From contig OY720345.1 of NCBI GenBank assembly GCA_963082975.1, forward strand, positions 57,828,528-57,892,527: a DNA stretch of 64,000 nucleotides, given 5' to 3'. Below the pieces are notes generated by a model. That model did not search any database, was not told where the DNA came from, and saw only the letters and a list, made by a program, of their open reading frames with translations. A program made the position numbers and the translations under genes. Source of the stretch: Labia minor (Eukaryota; Arthropoda; Insecta; Dermaptera; Spongiphoridae). Positions 35,619 through 47,379 of this stretch are shown here, piece after piece (position 1 is the first letter of the stretch; every line of letters begins with the position of its first letter).

Positions 35619-36141
35619 TCTGGAGTGTTGAATAAAAAAAATAATTGATTAATTAAAAAATTTAAATTTACAGTATAGTATTGTTATTCAATTAAATAAA
35701 TTAACATATATTAAATTTAAATTTAAAACTTTTACCTTCATTTCTAAGTCAAAATTTAAAAATTTAAAAAATTAATTCCGGTACTTTCAGCGATTCAATC
35801 GAGCTGAAATTCTATATATATATAGTAGTTTTATATAATTTTTAATCCTGTGAAAAATTATGAAACATATATCTTTATTTTTACCGTCAGTTTAGAGGAA
35901 AAAAATCAAAACGTAATGACCCACTTGCGGATGAGCTACATTTCTCAAAAGTTGATAGAAAACTACGAATTTTGAATAATGCCCGTGTACCAAATTTCAT
36001 TATTCTAGCTTACACCGTTTTTGCGTAATCTTGTCTACATACACGCACACATACAGACATTTTTCTCAACCATATTGTTAGTGAAAATGACATAGGGGCC
36101 CTGCAAACGTATCAAAACATCAAAATCTCTGGCGAGATAGT
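35619..36141 (-). mobile_element. HINE-B, partial copy with rearranged 3' third
   Basis: The plus strand begins with the family 3' tip TCTGGAGTGT, but the next about 130 bp are unrelated AT-rich DNA. From 35766 (TAATTCCGGTACTTTCAGC) the family sequence resumes and continues through ACCAAATTTCATTATTCTAG and a short CACAC microsatellite to CTCTGGCGAGATAGT followed by AAAAA. The CACGTCACGTG block is missing and the 5' hairpin is shortened. Confidence 0.68.
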
Positions 36142-36477
36142 AAAAAGTATATAGGCCTAGGTTTTTTTCTTGTATTAAGTTTTTATATTAAGAGTAAATG
36201 AGAAAACATCTGGTTTGGTCCATCTAATCAAAAATCAAGGCATAAGATTGAAAATGAATGACAATGGATCTGAAAGAGGAGTTCTTAAAGAAGTTCTCTT
36301 CTTTTTGTCTCTCTCTCCCTTTGTTTCGAAGATTTTTGATGGGTATTTATGTGGGTGCTTGAAAGGGTCATGGAACAAAGGGTTCAATGTTGATAATGAA
36401 TTGTGAACTTTCCAATTTAGTTGATCTGCAAGAGAATTAAGTTTGAAGAAATTTAGTGTTAAATTTTATAAACAAAG
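36142..36477. other. Non-coding stretch
   Basis: A short frame near 36215-36406 is open, but no supporting signal was seen. Confidence 0.35.
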
Positions 36478-36860
36478 TGGCATTAGTCGAGTGATCCTGA
36501 GCCGGATGAGCGATGGCAACGAGGGGTGAGAGCAATTCTTTAAAGTAATTAAAAGACCGGGAGGGCGGTTTCAATAAAGGCCCGTGTTCATGTAATTACA
36601 AGCGAGCGAAGAAAGCGGTGGGTGGGATCTTAGCTCCCACAACCTCCACTCCCTCTCACACCACCAACTGCTTGTTCTCTTCCCAGACGACGACGCAACG
36701 GGTTCATTTCCAAGGCGGTTGTTTAAATATGCCCCGTATAAAATGAGATAAATCTCGGCGAGTTTGGAGGCCGTTCGCCAGGCAAAGAGAGGCCAAGAAA
36801 TCAACTGGCCGGTTTATGTAGCAGAAAGTCATCTGCTCCCGTCGTTGCTCCCTTCCTAAG
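36478..36860. promoter_or_regulatory. Large GC-richer island, candidate enhancer (exon not excluded)
   Basis: One of the clearest composition islands. It contains CATGTAATTACAAGCG, TCAATAAAGGCCCGTG, TTGTTTAAATATGCC and, just past the end, TTTAATTATGCGAGC. A minus-strand frame is open at 36571-36804 (with LGNEPVASSSGKRTSS), without a clear splice pair. Homeodomain and POU-like motifs argue for a regulatory element. Confidence 0.35.
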
Positions 36861-37686
36861 AACATTTAATTATGCGAGCAGAATAGTCGAATATTTATGA
36901 AAGTTGAGATAATACCAGAGAAAGATGGGAGGGGGGGGTGAAGAGAAAAGTGATGTTGTCTTGGACGCGTCTTATTTAATATTCTATTCTTTTACGCCAC
37001 GCTTAATTCCTTCTCAAGAGCAAATATATCAAATTAGGATAAAAAATAAAAGGAAAACTCATTTTTCTCGGCATCTCGAATATTTCAGCATATTATGCAA
37101 ATCACTTTTTTTTATTATTTTTATATTTATGAATAACATTAAAGAAGAAAAGTGATTATTAGTTACTCTAAATTAGAAAAGAGAAGAATGAGATGGACGT
37201 GCCCTGTTCTCTAAATATCAAGCATATAAAAAAAACAATAGAAATTTCACAGTTGAAATCACTTGAGGGGAAGGAAAGATGGCGCGATATCATCCATCCA
37301 TTCTGGTACAGATATAATGGTGAAATGAAATAAAAAAAATACTCCTGAGGGAAGAATGAACTACCCCCTATATCATTCCGGCTAAATTTACTATCAACGC
37401 TTTTGTATTAAAAAATCAAATAAAATAAAAATAAAATAAAAATAAAAAAACAAAAAACAAATGAATAAATAAATATTCAACTTTAGCATAATAAATTTAT
37501 AAAATAATATCTTGTTATTTATAGTTTATTGAGTATATTGATCAGAATTTATTATAAATAAATACATTTGAGACTTAAGTGAAGAATATCGAGAATATTT
37601 TTCTTCTTTTCTGGGATTCCTTCGATCTCCTGTTCAGTTTAGAGTGTCTTTAATTTTAATTATTATAGTAATGTTAATGTTTATGA
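36861..37686. other. Non-coding stretch
   Basis: A G-rich run lies at about 36928-36940, then AT-rich DNA. A patch at 37270-37325 (GATGGCGCGATATCATCC) has mixed composition. No gene supported. Confidence 0.4.
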
Positions 37687-37826
37687 CTCTTGAGAGGTTT
37701 AGAGGTTAGCACGACAGTCTACCACGCTAAAGTCTCAAGTTTGAACCTAAGGAAATTCAATAATTAATATTTCATTTTTAAAGTTATGCGTGATTTTCAG
37801 GGTCTATCAGCAAATAATAATAATAT
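37687..37826 (+). repeat. tRNA-derived SINE copy 2
   Basis: The sense strand reads AGGTTTAGAGGTTAGCACG (box-A-like), CAGTCTACCACGC, then CAAGTTTGAACCTAAGG (box-B-like), ending TTTTCAGGGTCTATCAGC and (AAT)n. It is the only plus-strand copy and it defines element orientation. The length is about 140 bp. The two internal RNA polymerase III promoter boxes are recognisable but mutated. Confidence 0.8.
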
Positions 37827-38786
37827 TTAATGTTTATATATTATATTAAATTATGGTACTTAATTAATGTTTATTGACCTGGAATATAACTATGAAATAA
37901 GATACGATTGTAACTTATGGTAATATTATGAATGAAATTTTTGGAAAAATAAATAGATAAATTTATCTAAAAGAAGCTCAAATGGACTAGTCATAAAAAA
38001 AATGTACATTAAATAAAATAGTTTAATACATTTTGAAAATTCAAATTTGGACTTCAAAGAAAGTGATTTATTTGTAAACATTAAAAATGAAAGTAATTGA
38101 ACAATTATTTTGCTAATTTTAAAATAATTTTAGGTCTTTTATTTGTTTTATAATTTGTAGCTGCCAGACATTAAAAATAACCACTTCCAATTTATTTCTT
38201 AATGTATATTAAGGTTATTTGAAATAAAATTTCATATTAAACAATTTTATAGAATTCGATTGTACCATAAATACAAAAAGAGAAAAATTTGTTTAGGATT
38301 TGTTTTAAACGTTTCAATTGTAAAATTATAATAAAATTTGTACTTCGATGGGTTGTAATGTTAATTTAATGTGAGAGATTGGGAAATGAAAGATTATTAT
38401 TAATTTCAATTGAATTAAAGGTAAATTTATAAAACTATAAATTATTAATTTTCATTGAAAAAATAAAGTAATGAACATGAACCTGTAAAATAAATTTTGT
38501 GTTACTGACCAAAAAAAAATATTTTTTTTTTATTTATTATATATGGTAAAAAAAAATTTTGATTTTTTTTTTTATCAAAAGCATATATATGGTAGATGAG
38601 AAGAGGGGTGGGAGAAGTGTGATAGTAGCGGTGGCAGTGTAGTGGAAAAAGGAAGAAGAGGAGGGGAAAGAGAGACATCTTGAAAAGTAAATAAATCGTG
38701 AACGTGATCTACAACTGTAAAACGAACTTGTATTTGATTAGGCTTTGGTTTGTATGAATCATGTGAAAGGGCCTATTATACAACAG
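37827..38786. other. AT-rich non-coding stretch
   Basis: No gene supported. A purine-rich patch lies at 38590-38690. Confidence 0.45.
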
Positions 38787-39000
38787 TTAGATAATCTGTC
38801 TTGGGAGATGAGGAGGCCGAGGAGGCAGCTGGCCAACGGCCAGCAACCCACGACGTGACTCATCGAGTACACCACTCCTCACAAGAGGCGGAGGATCGGA
38901 AGCCACACGACACATCGGATCTGATCTGAAGAAGTGGATGAATCCATCACGGACAGAGAAAGGAATTAAATTCACAATGAAGAAGGGAAAAAGAGGGAAG
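38787..39000. other. GC-rich island, exon or regulatory element
   Basis: All three plus frames and one minus frame are partly open. The most protein-like is a plus frame with LGDEEAEEAAGQRPATHDV. A minus frame at 38787-38975 (with VRSGVLDESRRGLLAVGQLP) is also open. No unambiguous acceptor/donor pair was found, so coding status and strand remain open. Confidence 0.3.
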
Positions 39001-40080
39001 AGTGGGGGGTAAGAGAGGGGTATGAGATGAAAAACCTATCATTTTAGTTCATTTAACAAATGATTAACAAATTTACAAAGCTGGGAAAGATTTAAAAATC
39101 GAATAAATCCGTCAATGAAAAAAGTAAATCATTATTAATCCAACGTCATTAATTTCAATAAAATTTTACCTGGATCCGATTGTTCATAGAAGAAAAATAT
39201 GAAATAGATAATGAGAGTGCTTACCTGAAACAAAAAAATAGACAGTAGATTAGAATAAGAATAACATTATATTATTATTTTTTTTATTTTATTATTATTA
39301 TTAGAAAAACACATATAAAAGAAATTTTATAGTTATAAATATATAAAATAATTATATAATAAGATTAGATTATTTTAAAAAATATATAAAAATTATATAC
39401 TCATAAAATTCGTGATTTATTTTAGTATAATTTTCATTTAAATTTAAATAAAATAAGATAATCTCTTTGATAGAATTTTCTAATTGGTTGAAACAGGATA
39501 ACAATGAAAAATTTAAAAATTGAATTTTTAATTGGTTTATATTTACATTATGAGAGAAATATTTCATGCATAAAAAATAATCAAATATAAATAAATAGGA
39601 GTAGTATTTAAAGTTCATTTAGGTATTTATCTTTTTTTTTTATTTAGACAAAATAAACAGAAATCAAGACATTTGAAGTGAACAGGACTCCGTTTGATTA
39701 AGTCTCACACAATAATTATAATTATAAAAAATAAATTTAATTGATGTAAAAATAAAGAAAAACTATTTATTTTAGGTCTATTCATTTTTAGGATTTATAA
39801 AATTAAAATTAATTATTATTAGGACTAGGAATAATTATATTATAATAGAATTTTATTTTTCAAAATCAACAAAAGTTAACCTGGTTCCTATGGTTTATGA
39901 CTTGATTTATAAAGATCACAAAGAAATCAATCAACTGGAATGTGGAAAGAAGGTAGAAAATTGTACATAAGAAAAAATTACATATATTTCAAGTGAAAAT
40001 AATTAAAAATTAAAATTTTTTATTCCCTTAAATGATTTTAATAGTTTTTATGATATCTAATAATGTTTAAATATATATCA
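39001..40080. other. AT-rich non-coding stretch
   Basis: No gene supported. Simple AT-rich DNA. Confidence 0.5.
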
Positions 40081-40224
40081 TTATTATTATTATTATTATT
40101 TGAGGATAGGCCCTGAGGATTTAAAGAGTAATTATTAATTATTAAATTTCCCTCGGGCCGAACTCGATTCTTCAGTAGAATAGACACTGTCATGTTAACC
40201 ACTAAAACACTGAAGTGTCATTTA
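40081..40224 (-). repeat. tRNA-derived SINE copy 3
   Basis: The plus strand is (ATT)n, GATAGGCCCTGAGGATT, CTCGGGCCGAACTCG, CACTGTCATGTTAACCAC. In sense the head is GTGGTTAACATGACAGTG and box B is CGAGTTCGGCCC. It ends beside an (AT)n tract. Confidence 0.78.
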
Positions 40225-40440
40225 TATATATATATATAATATTCATATATATTTTTTTTTTTGTTGAAATGAAAATTAACCCTTAAAAACTTTTTAATTC
40301 GACTTTGAAGAATGCGAAGTGTACAAAAGAAAAAACTTTTTGATAAAAAAAAAATCTTTTGTTGTCGTTACAAAAAGTTTGTGTGTTAAAATTAAATAGA
40401 ATTGTAGTTTGTAATTTGGAACCCTAATCCATGATTTTGA
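40225..40440. other. AT-rich non-coding stretch
   Basis: Nothing recognised. Confidence 0.35.
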
Positions 40441-41110
40441 TCTTTCACGGATTCATTTGAAATCCAGTAAAAAGTTCGTTGATGGTATTCAATGCGAGTG
40501 TTAATTCATTAAAAACCATTTTTGATTTTATCTCTTCGACAGAATCGTTTATCTTTGGCAAACATGATAATACAAATCGCATTCGAGGATTCCTGAATAA
40601 GATGGAAAGGGTTGGATGGGTTCAATAATTTATAATCTATGAGCATGATCAGAAGGGTAATTTTGAGCCCTTAAGTGAGGTTCATCGAAGCTTGAAACTC
40701 TCCCTAGAATCCCCGCGCTCCACCCTACCACGAAACGCAAAGCTTTGTGAAACCCGAAAAGAATGTTCATCTATCCACTCTTTATCTAATAAAATATATA
40801 ACCTAATAAGAATATTTGCAGAATAAAGGTAGGAATTTTATCCGCCCCTCTGAAGTTGCTAAACAAGTTTTCCAGCTATTGTCATTGAGGAACTGCTTTG
40901 TATTTCGGTTATAGAATAATAAAGGGAGGAAGATTATCTGAGGGAATTTTTAGGGGGTATCCCATTCGACGACCTCAACTCACTAAGGAGAAAGCGTGTT
41001 TTGTTTAATTGTAGAAGCTTGGAAATTTTATTATATCATTAAGTTAATGTAGCATGCGGATTTGAAAAGCGCATTTGCGTCAGTCCCTTTCAATTAACAA
41101 GAAATCTTAA
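40441..41110. promoter_or_regulatory. Mixed-composition region, candidate conserved elements
   Basis: A long stretch of complex sequence with few homopolymers, with a GC-richer core at 40675-40760 (CCCCGCGCTCCACCC). It contains ACAAATCGCATTCGAGG and CCCTTTCAATTAACAAG. There are no long open frames. Possible regulatory DNA, inferred from composition. Confidence 0.28.
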
Positions 41111-41569
41111 TTTAGATTCCCCTGCGGATTTCAGCATCTTTTTTTTATTTTTTCTTTTTAATGGTAGATGTTCGAGAGGAAAAAAAAATATTAGAAATTG
41201 TAATGAACATTAATTTCATTGTATAATCGTAAATCTATCGGTTAAAAATAAACAATTAATTTATAATGTAAAGAGAATAATGTGGAGTTGGTGATGGGAA
41301 TGAATGACGGAAGGGGAAAAGTTCTATTTTGAATTGAAAAATAAAATAAAAAAAAAAATAAAAAAATTGGTAAACATTGATTTAATTATAGAAAGTTTTC
41401 AGATGGAGATTTATGGATGATCTTTTCACTTGGGACTTAGGAACCTAAAAATATAATTTATTGCTTGTAAATGCTGCTGCCTTCATTGGGTGGAGTGAGG
41501 AGGGTGCGGGGAAGGTGGGGTTGGAAAGGGGGGAGGAGGAGGAAGAAGAGAAATTCATGATCCAAGTAG
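41111..41569. other. AT-rich then G-rich stretch
   Basis: AT-rich to about 41480, then a G-rich block GGGTGGAGTGAGGAGGGTG at about 41498-41540. No gene supported. Confidence 0.4.
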
Positions 41570-42073
41570 CTCTACTCAAACTGGACCGGAAGTCAAGTTG
41601 GATCTTTCAAAATAACCGTCGATTGGCGAGTGGAGAGTGATACTAATGAAGAGCCCTTGCAACTGAAATTCAAGATCTTCTTTAAGAGGAGAGAGAGAGA
41701 GAAAGGGCCGATTGATACGGACACATTCCCAAAGAGAGAGAGAGAGAGAATGGCAAAGATTTCAGGTGAGGTGGAAATAATCAAGAACGGATGTTTGGAA
41801 GCACGTAAGGGCCTTTCTCCCAAGAACGCCCCAAAGGCCAAAACGGCAGTTTGGGTTACCTACACCTCTCCTTCCCCCCTCCCCACCCCTTCACGTTCAC
41901 AAAGAATTGCCCTGGCGCCTCATTTTTCCATTGGTACAAATAAACGAAGGTCAATTTTCACCTGGGCTCGGTTCACTCACTCGTCTGTTACATTTTTTTC
42001 TTTATTATTTTTTTTTTTACAAAGTACTTCTTTGCTTTCTAAGAATGATCATTATATGAAGTTAAAAAACTAA
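41570..42073 (+). CDS. Long open frame with GA microsatellites, doubtful coding
   Basis: The plus frame is open for about 168 codons after a TAG at 41567. It includes SFKITVDWRVESDTNEEPLQ, then LKFKIFFKR, then two (RE)n blocks from GAGAGA tracts, then MAKISGEVEIIKNG and a Pro/Ser-rich segment. It ends in a hydrophobic T-rich tail that is probably not protein. The first 60 codons look protein-like. A minus frame (41593-41841) is also open. No domain was recognised. An exon of unknown extent or chance are both possible. Confidence 0.28.
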   Translation, partial: LYSNWTGSQVGSFKITVDWRVESDTNEEPLQLKFKIFFKRREREKGPIDTDTFPKRERERMAKISGEVEIIKNGCLEARKGLSPKNAPKAKTAVWVTYTSPSPLPTPSRSQRIALAPHFSIGTNKRRSIFTWARFTHSSVTFFSLLFFFLQSTSLLSKNDHYMKLKN

Positions 42074-42377
42074 GAGGCTACTTGAGTGGGCGAATGAAAA
42101 TAAAATAGAGCGGTTGAGAAGCTCGAATCGATGGATGTCGAGAGGAAACGATTGCTTTTCCGATATTTCCTTTATTTTTATTGAACATTATTACGCTCTT
42201 TAAAGGAAATCTTTAAAGACAGTATTATCTACGTATAGGATTTGAAACTTGAAGCTATTTAATCCAGAGAGGTGTACACAAGAAGAGAGTAAATAATAAA
42301 AAAAAAAGAAAAGAGAAAGATCTAAAATAAATAAAATAAGGAATAAATGAAAATGAGTTAAGAAGAGAAAAAAAAAA
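42074..42377. other. AT-rich non-coding stretch
   Basis: Purine-rich toward its end. No gene supported. Confidence 0.4.
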
Positions 42378-42971
42378 TCAAGGGTGCCTCCACTCGACTA
42401 TCTCGCAAATTTGAATTGAATTAATTAACATAGATTATATTGATATTAAATTTTATTAAAATTAAATTAATATTAATTATTATTAATATTAATATTTATT
42501 AGACCAGCGCGTTTTTGGCTCTTTGTTGATGGCACCACGTCAAGGGGTGGCGCGTGATTGCCAGTGGACGTGTTAAAAAAATAATTCCGGTACTTTCAGT
42601 GATTCAATAACTGAAATTATATATGTAGCAGTTTTATACAATTTTTAATCATGTGAAAAACTATCAAACATATATCTTGATTTTTACGCTCAGTCTAGAG
42701 GGGGGGGGGGGGGGGATGAAAACATGGTAGGTACATAATGGTCCTCTTCCGAAAGAGCTACGTTTCTCAAAAGATGATAGAATACTACGAATTTTGAATA
42801 ATGCCCGTGTACCAAATTTCATCATTCACACACACACACAGAGAGAGAGCGAGAGAGACATTTTTCTCAACCTTAATGAAAATGACTCAGGGACCTTCAA
42901 AACGTATAAAAACATCAAAATCTCGACATCGAAAATTTTAATGATCGCAACACTATCTCTGGCAGAATAGT
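42378..42971 (-). mobile_element. HINE-B, near full-length copy with G16 tract
   Basis: The 3' tip is mutated (GGTGCCTCCACTCG), followed by ACTATCTCGC, GGCACCACGTCAAGG, ACCAAATTTCATCATTC, a (CA)n(GA)n microsatellite (about 42829-42857) and the 5' end ACACTATCTCTGGCAGAATAG. The family's AGTCTAGAGG(A)n segment has become a run of 16 G (42700-42715) in this copy. It has no coding capacity. Confidence 0.72.
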
Positions 42972-43719
42972 AAAAGTAATAATTATCATGGCTGGGGGTG
43001 GAGAGGCAGAGTATATGATAATTTAGTTTATCAATAGTTATATCATCAAAAGAAGATAACAATAATAATAACACTTTAATTTGGCAGAAAATCATTAATA
43101 CTTAAATATTTTCATTCTTTTTATATTGGACTATAAAGGGCTGAGAACAAAAAAAAAAACAGATTTAGCTGATCCATTAGATAAATGAAAATTGTGATAA
43201 TAAAACATTTTTCATTGATAAAAATAAAATAAAAAAAAAAAATTAAAAAGAACTTATCAATGTCTCGATTAAAATTACACTCAATTGATTAAAACAATTT
43301 ATTATTGATAAATTATAGGTATATTAATGAAAATAATTAAACTAGAATTTTAAGATAATTTTTATTGTAATTGAAATGAAATAGATAAGTACGAATAAAA
43401 ATTAATTTCTTGGTAGGGACCTGTTGAATACACTAGATTTATTCCAAATGGTAATGCAACATTTGGGGGAAAGGCCCCAGAGGGGTGATTCGGATTTCTT
43501 CTTTAATACCTTCTTCATCGTTTAATTTTGTGGTTAGAATTCTACAACTACATCCACATTGAATAGACAATTAAATATTACAGAATGAAATTTAGATATA
43601 TTTACTATATTATATAAATATATATATATATATTATACTCATTTTAAAAATGTAAAAAAAAAATATAAAGTTTTAACTCATTTTATATTAGGGGTTACGG
43701 GGGGGGGGGGGTTAGAGCT
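42972..43719. other. AT-rich non-coding stretch
   Basis: (AT)n at about 43618-43634 and a G13 run at 43699-43711. No gene supported. Confidence 0.45.
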
Positions 43720-44150
43720 CAGTACATTTTAGTCGTCCGAATAATTTCTCGCAGATTGGTCCTGTTTAGTATTTCCTCCATTGATTCATGTCAAATCACA
43801 ATTTGCCTCTTAGGTTGTGCGATATAATAATTATTATTATTATTTACTGATAGACCCTGAGGATCACGCAGATCTTTATAGAGAAATTATTAATTATGGA
43901 ATTTCTCTAGGTTCAAACTCGACTCCAATGTGGTAGACTGTCGTGCTAACCACTAATCCACTGAAGGGTCGCTTTATAACTATACTATACTAATAAATAT
44001 TAATTTAGAAAACAAAGATTAAAAAGTTTAACTGATTTCTCTAATTGGGTTATAGTTTTTTAATTTTTTTTTTATCTTTCCTGTAATTTCTCCTCAATTG
44101 GCACTGTTAAGAATTTCTCCTTTGATTCATATCAAATCCCAATTTGTAAC
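43720..44150 (+). repeat. Direct duplication interrupted by a SINE
   Basis: 43745-43807 and 44087-44147 share AATTTCTC, ATTGGYCCTGTTWAG-like sequence, TTTCTCCATTGATTCATRTCAAATC-like sequence and CAATTTG in the same order (about 60 bp, about 80% by eye). The SINE 43825-43974 lies between them. The simplest reading is an older tandem duplication later split by the SINE. Confidence 0.6.
43825..43974 (-). repeat. tRNA-derived SINE copy 4, best preserved
   Basis: The minus strand reads GCGACCCTTCAGTGGATTAG, then TGGTTAGCACGACAGTCTAC (box-A-like), then GGAGTCGAGTTTGAACC (box-B-like). This is followed by a non-tRNA body ending CAGGGTCTATCAGTAAA and (TAA)n. The spacing of the two boxes is about 35 nt, as in a tRNA gene. 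Confidence 0.85.
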
Positions 44151-46286
44151 TGAGTTTGCTACAAGTTTAAATATATTTGGTGAACAATATTTACAACTTT
44201 ACATATTCTACACCGTTGCCCGAAGTCCTTCGTTTTAAGGTATTCGTTTTAAGCCATTTTTTCTTCCTTACTTTTATCTTTTAGATATAGATAATTTTTT
44301 CTTTTTTACTTGATGACTTTAAAGTAGTAGAGACAATATGGAGGGTTGTCTATTTTTTTTGCCCAGTCCATTTGAATTACTATCTGATGATCAGTATCTG
44401 TCCTAATCAATCATATCATTTTGTCTATTGGTATTTGGACCATCGAACTCTTCATCAATCAGTTTCCTTTCAAAAATTTTATTTCTACATTTAAAATTTT
44501 AAAAATTATCTGTAAAATCGATTTTCACAAAATCAATTAATCAAGAAAAGAAACCAAAAATAAATAAATATATAATTTGGAGAAATAATTGTCAATGATA
44601 TACATATTAATCTTATTTTTAAAATAGTTTTCCAATAATTTCCTAATTATTTAATCTGGGTATAAATTTGACCTTTCCCCTGCTTTACCTTTACCTTTAT
44701 TGCTCAGTTATTTCCATTTATTTTGTTTGGTGATATTACATCGATTATATTACTATTTTTAATTAGACTTTGTTATTTGTTTTGTTCAATAAATCATAAA
44801 TTTATTATTTCTTCTTAATATGTTTATATATTTATTTTTAATATATATATATATAAATATTTTTGTTAAATAATATACCTACATATATACAGATAGAAAT
44901 TAATGTTATAAATGGTTTATCTCGTGTATCGTGTCATTTTAGTAAGATGCATGAAAAACTCTTCAGATTGAAATTGTAATTATTTACTTGTAATTATGAA
45001 TGTTTTCAATGATTATTCATGGCTGAACGCTTTCGTTAAGACATTAATTCAAGTTCTATTTAAATTTAATCAGAAATGTCAAAGTGCATTTATAAAGTAC
45101 TCAATTAATTTATGGTAAACATTGATAAGAAATAAAAAAAAAATTTTTTGTTTTTTTTTTTGTCAATTTGAATAAACTAATCAATTGGATGAAGAAGAAA
45201 AGTTTAAATTGATTTGTAATATATATATATATATATTTGAATTAAATATTTGCAAGCATAAGAAAGTTTCGTGTTCATGTCCATGTCTGCCTGATTTTGA
45301 TTAATATAGAAACTTTCTTGATTGACATTTCCTATTATTCATTTCTGATAGCTACTAAAACTAAATACTTTAATAAAGATAAATAAATAATTACAAATTG
45401 GAATCAATTTATAGAAAATATTTAAAATTTCATTTTCTGACCTTTCTCTCTTAATTTATAAACGAAATGCAAATTTTGAAAGTTTATGGTCTCTTCTCTA
45501 AAAGTGTTATTCAATTTAATTTAGTTATTTGAGATAAAAAATAATGTTTGGTTTATTTTACAAATTATACAAAAAAAAAAATTTAAAGTTGATGAAAAAT
45601 CGATTTAAATTTGTCATAAGAGCGAACAGACAGACAGACAGACATGAAGTGAAGTTGAGAAAAGCGTTTTAAAAAAATAATCACAATAAAAAGAGCGCAT
45701 AAAATCAATAATATTCATTATAAGAAGAAAAGTTCAAAAAATATCAAAACTGATGTATTAGATTAGAAAAATTCTTAACCAGAATAATAACAATAACATT
45801 ATTATAATTTGTAAAGATGGAAGCAAATTCTAAGTAATAATAACTCTTGGAAATATGAAATCATTAAATATTAATGATAAACTGAAAGATAAATAAATAA
45901 AAATTCTTTTAAAATATTGTTCAAACAACAACAAAGTTTCTTGGAAAGTAACAAACTTTATTAAACTCTTGTTGATATATTTTTTCATTCAATATTTTCA
46001 TAATTTTTATATATATATATAATTATTATAAATAAATGAAAACATATGAATTGATCAAATATAATGAAATTTTAAATTTTACTATAAATTTATTTGAACT
46101 TTATAATTTAGTGAAAAGGTTAATTTTATATTATTTTAAATTGTTCTAATATTAAAAAGATATTGTTATTGAAAATTAACGTGAAATAAAGAATTTGAAT
46201 AGAAATTCGAATGAAAAAAATTCTATAAAAGATTACATATATATATTCGTTTAGGCTTCCAAGTTTTAATTATGAAAATTTCCCAA
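44151..46286. other. AT-rich non-coding stretch
   Basis: No gene supported. A (GACA)n tract at 45627-45643 is followed by TGAAGTGAAG, a context seen at the ends of insect transposons, but no element could be bounded. (AT)n lies at about 45219-45236. Confidence 0.5.
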
Positions 46287-46375
46287 CATTTCGGCGCCTA
46301 TTTTGGCACCATTTTTAAGACACATAATTTTGAAAATTGTCTTGAAAATGGCTTTAAAATTAACACCGAAACGTC
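46287..46375. repeat. Imperfect palindrome with CGAAACGTCG-type ends
   Basis: The outer arms TTTCGG / CCGAAA and the inner arms ACCATTTTTAAGACA / TGTCTTGAAAATGGC enclose a 14-nt loop. The downstream CCGAAACGTCGAAACTC resembles a motif in dispersed animal repeats. It is probably the folded terminus of an old transposable element. No second copy occurs here. Confidence 0.5.
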
Positions 46376-47379
46376 GAAACTCAAATCTTATAAAAACCCG
46401 TGAATTTAACCCGGAAATACATTTTCATAATATATATGATGATATAACCAGACTTATATACATATTAATTTACAATTAATGCATAAACTAAAAGCCACCC
46501 CCTTCCATTCCCAAATTTCAAGCTGTTTATCAAACCTTAAATTGAAAATGTATTCAAAATAAATGAATAGAATTATTAAATTATCTTTAGAATGAAACGA
46601 ATGAAATACATGTATATATCCTAAAAACGGATTAAACATTTTCAACCATAAAATGACTAAATGAACCAAATAAATTCAAGAAAATAAAATTGTACAATTT
46701 TGGCAATGAATGAATGCATTAGTAGTACTTATTAAAAATTTATTTGAACAATTTTATTATATAATGGTCGGTTTGAATGTAAAAACAGTATAATTATAAT
46801 TAATTAATAATAATTTGATATATTACTGAAAGTTTTCTAGTGGAACTTTGTGTTGACTAAATATTTCGCTAAATTCATGTTTTTCTTTTTGGTTCGATGA
46901 TAATAACTTCAAGTATATATATATATATATATATATGTAATAAAGTTATTTGAAATTTAAAAATATTAGTCAGATGAACAGAAATGTTCAGTGAGAAAGT
47001 AAAAAAACAAAACAAAATTCTAGTTTAAAATTAAAGAGAAGCAGGCAGGCAAGAGGAAAATTGATTACAATCAAGATCCAAACTAATTAGAAGATGGTAA
47101 CGAATATCGAGGTGAAAACTACTTTTCAAGTATCTAGATGGTTAAGAGAATTTTAATTATATGTTTAAAAATAAATAATATAAAATGTAAAAAAGAAAAT
47201 GAAAAATAAAGTTTTTAAAATAGCCAACCCTCTTTAGTAATTATTCGAGGATTAGATTAAAATCTTTAAAACTTTTATCATGATGTTAATTCAGTTGCTG
47301 TCTCTTAATTAAATTAGTTTTTATAAGAATATGAAGGAGTAAAAGGGTGAAGTTGGAGGCGATGATTGAAAAAGGAAAA
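46376..47379. other. AT-rich non-coding stretch
   Basis: (AT)n at 46914-46935. No gene supported. Confidence 0.45.

Noticed and set aside
45621-45660. (GACA)n tract with TGAAGTGAAG as a transposon end
   Set aside because: The motif is suggestive of insect transposon termini, but no partner end, repeat copy or boundary could be found.
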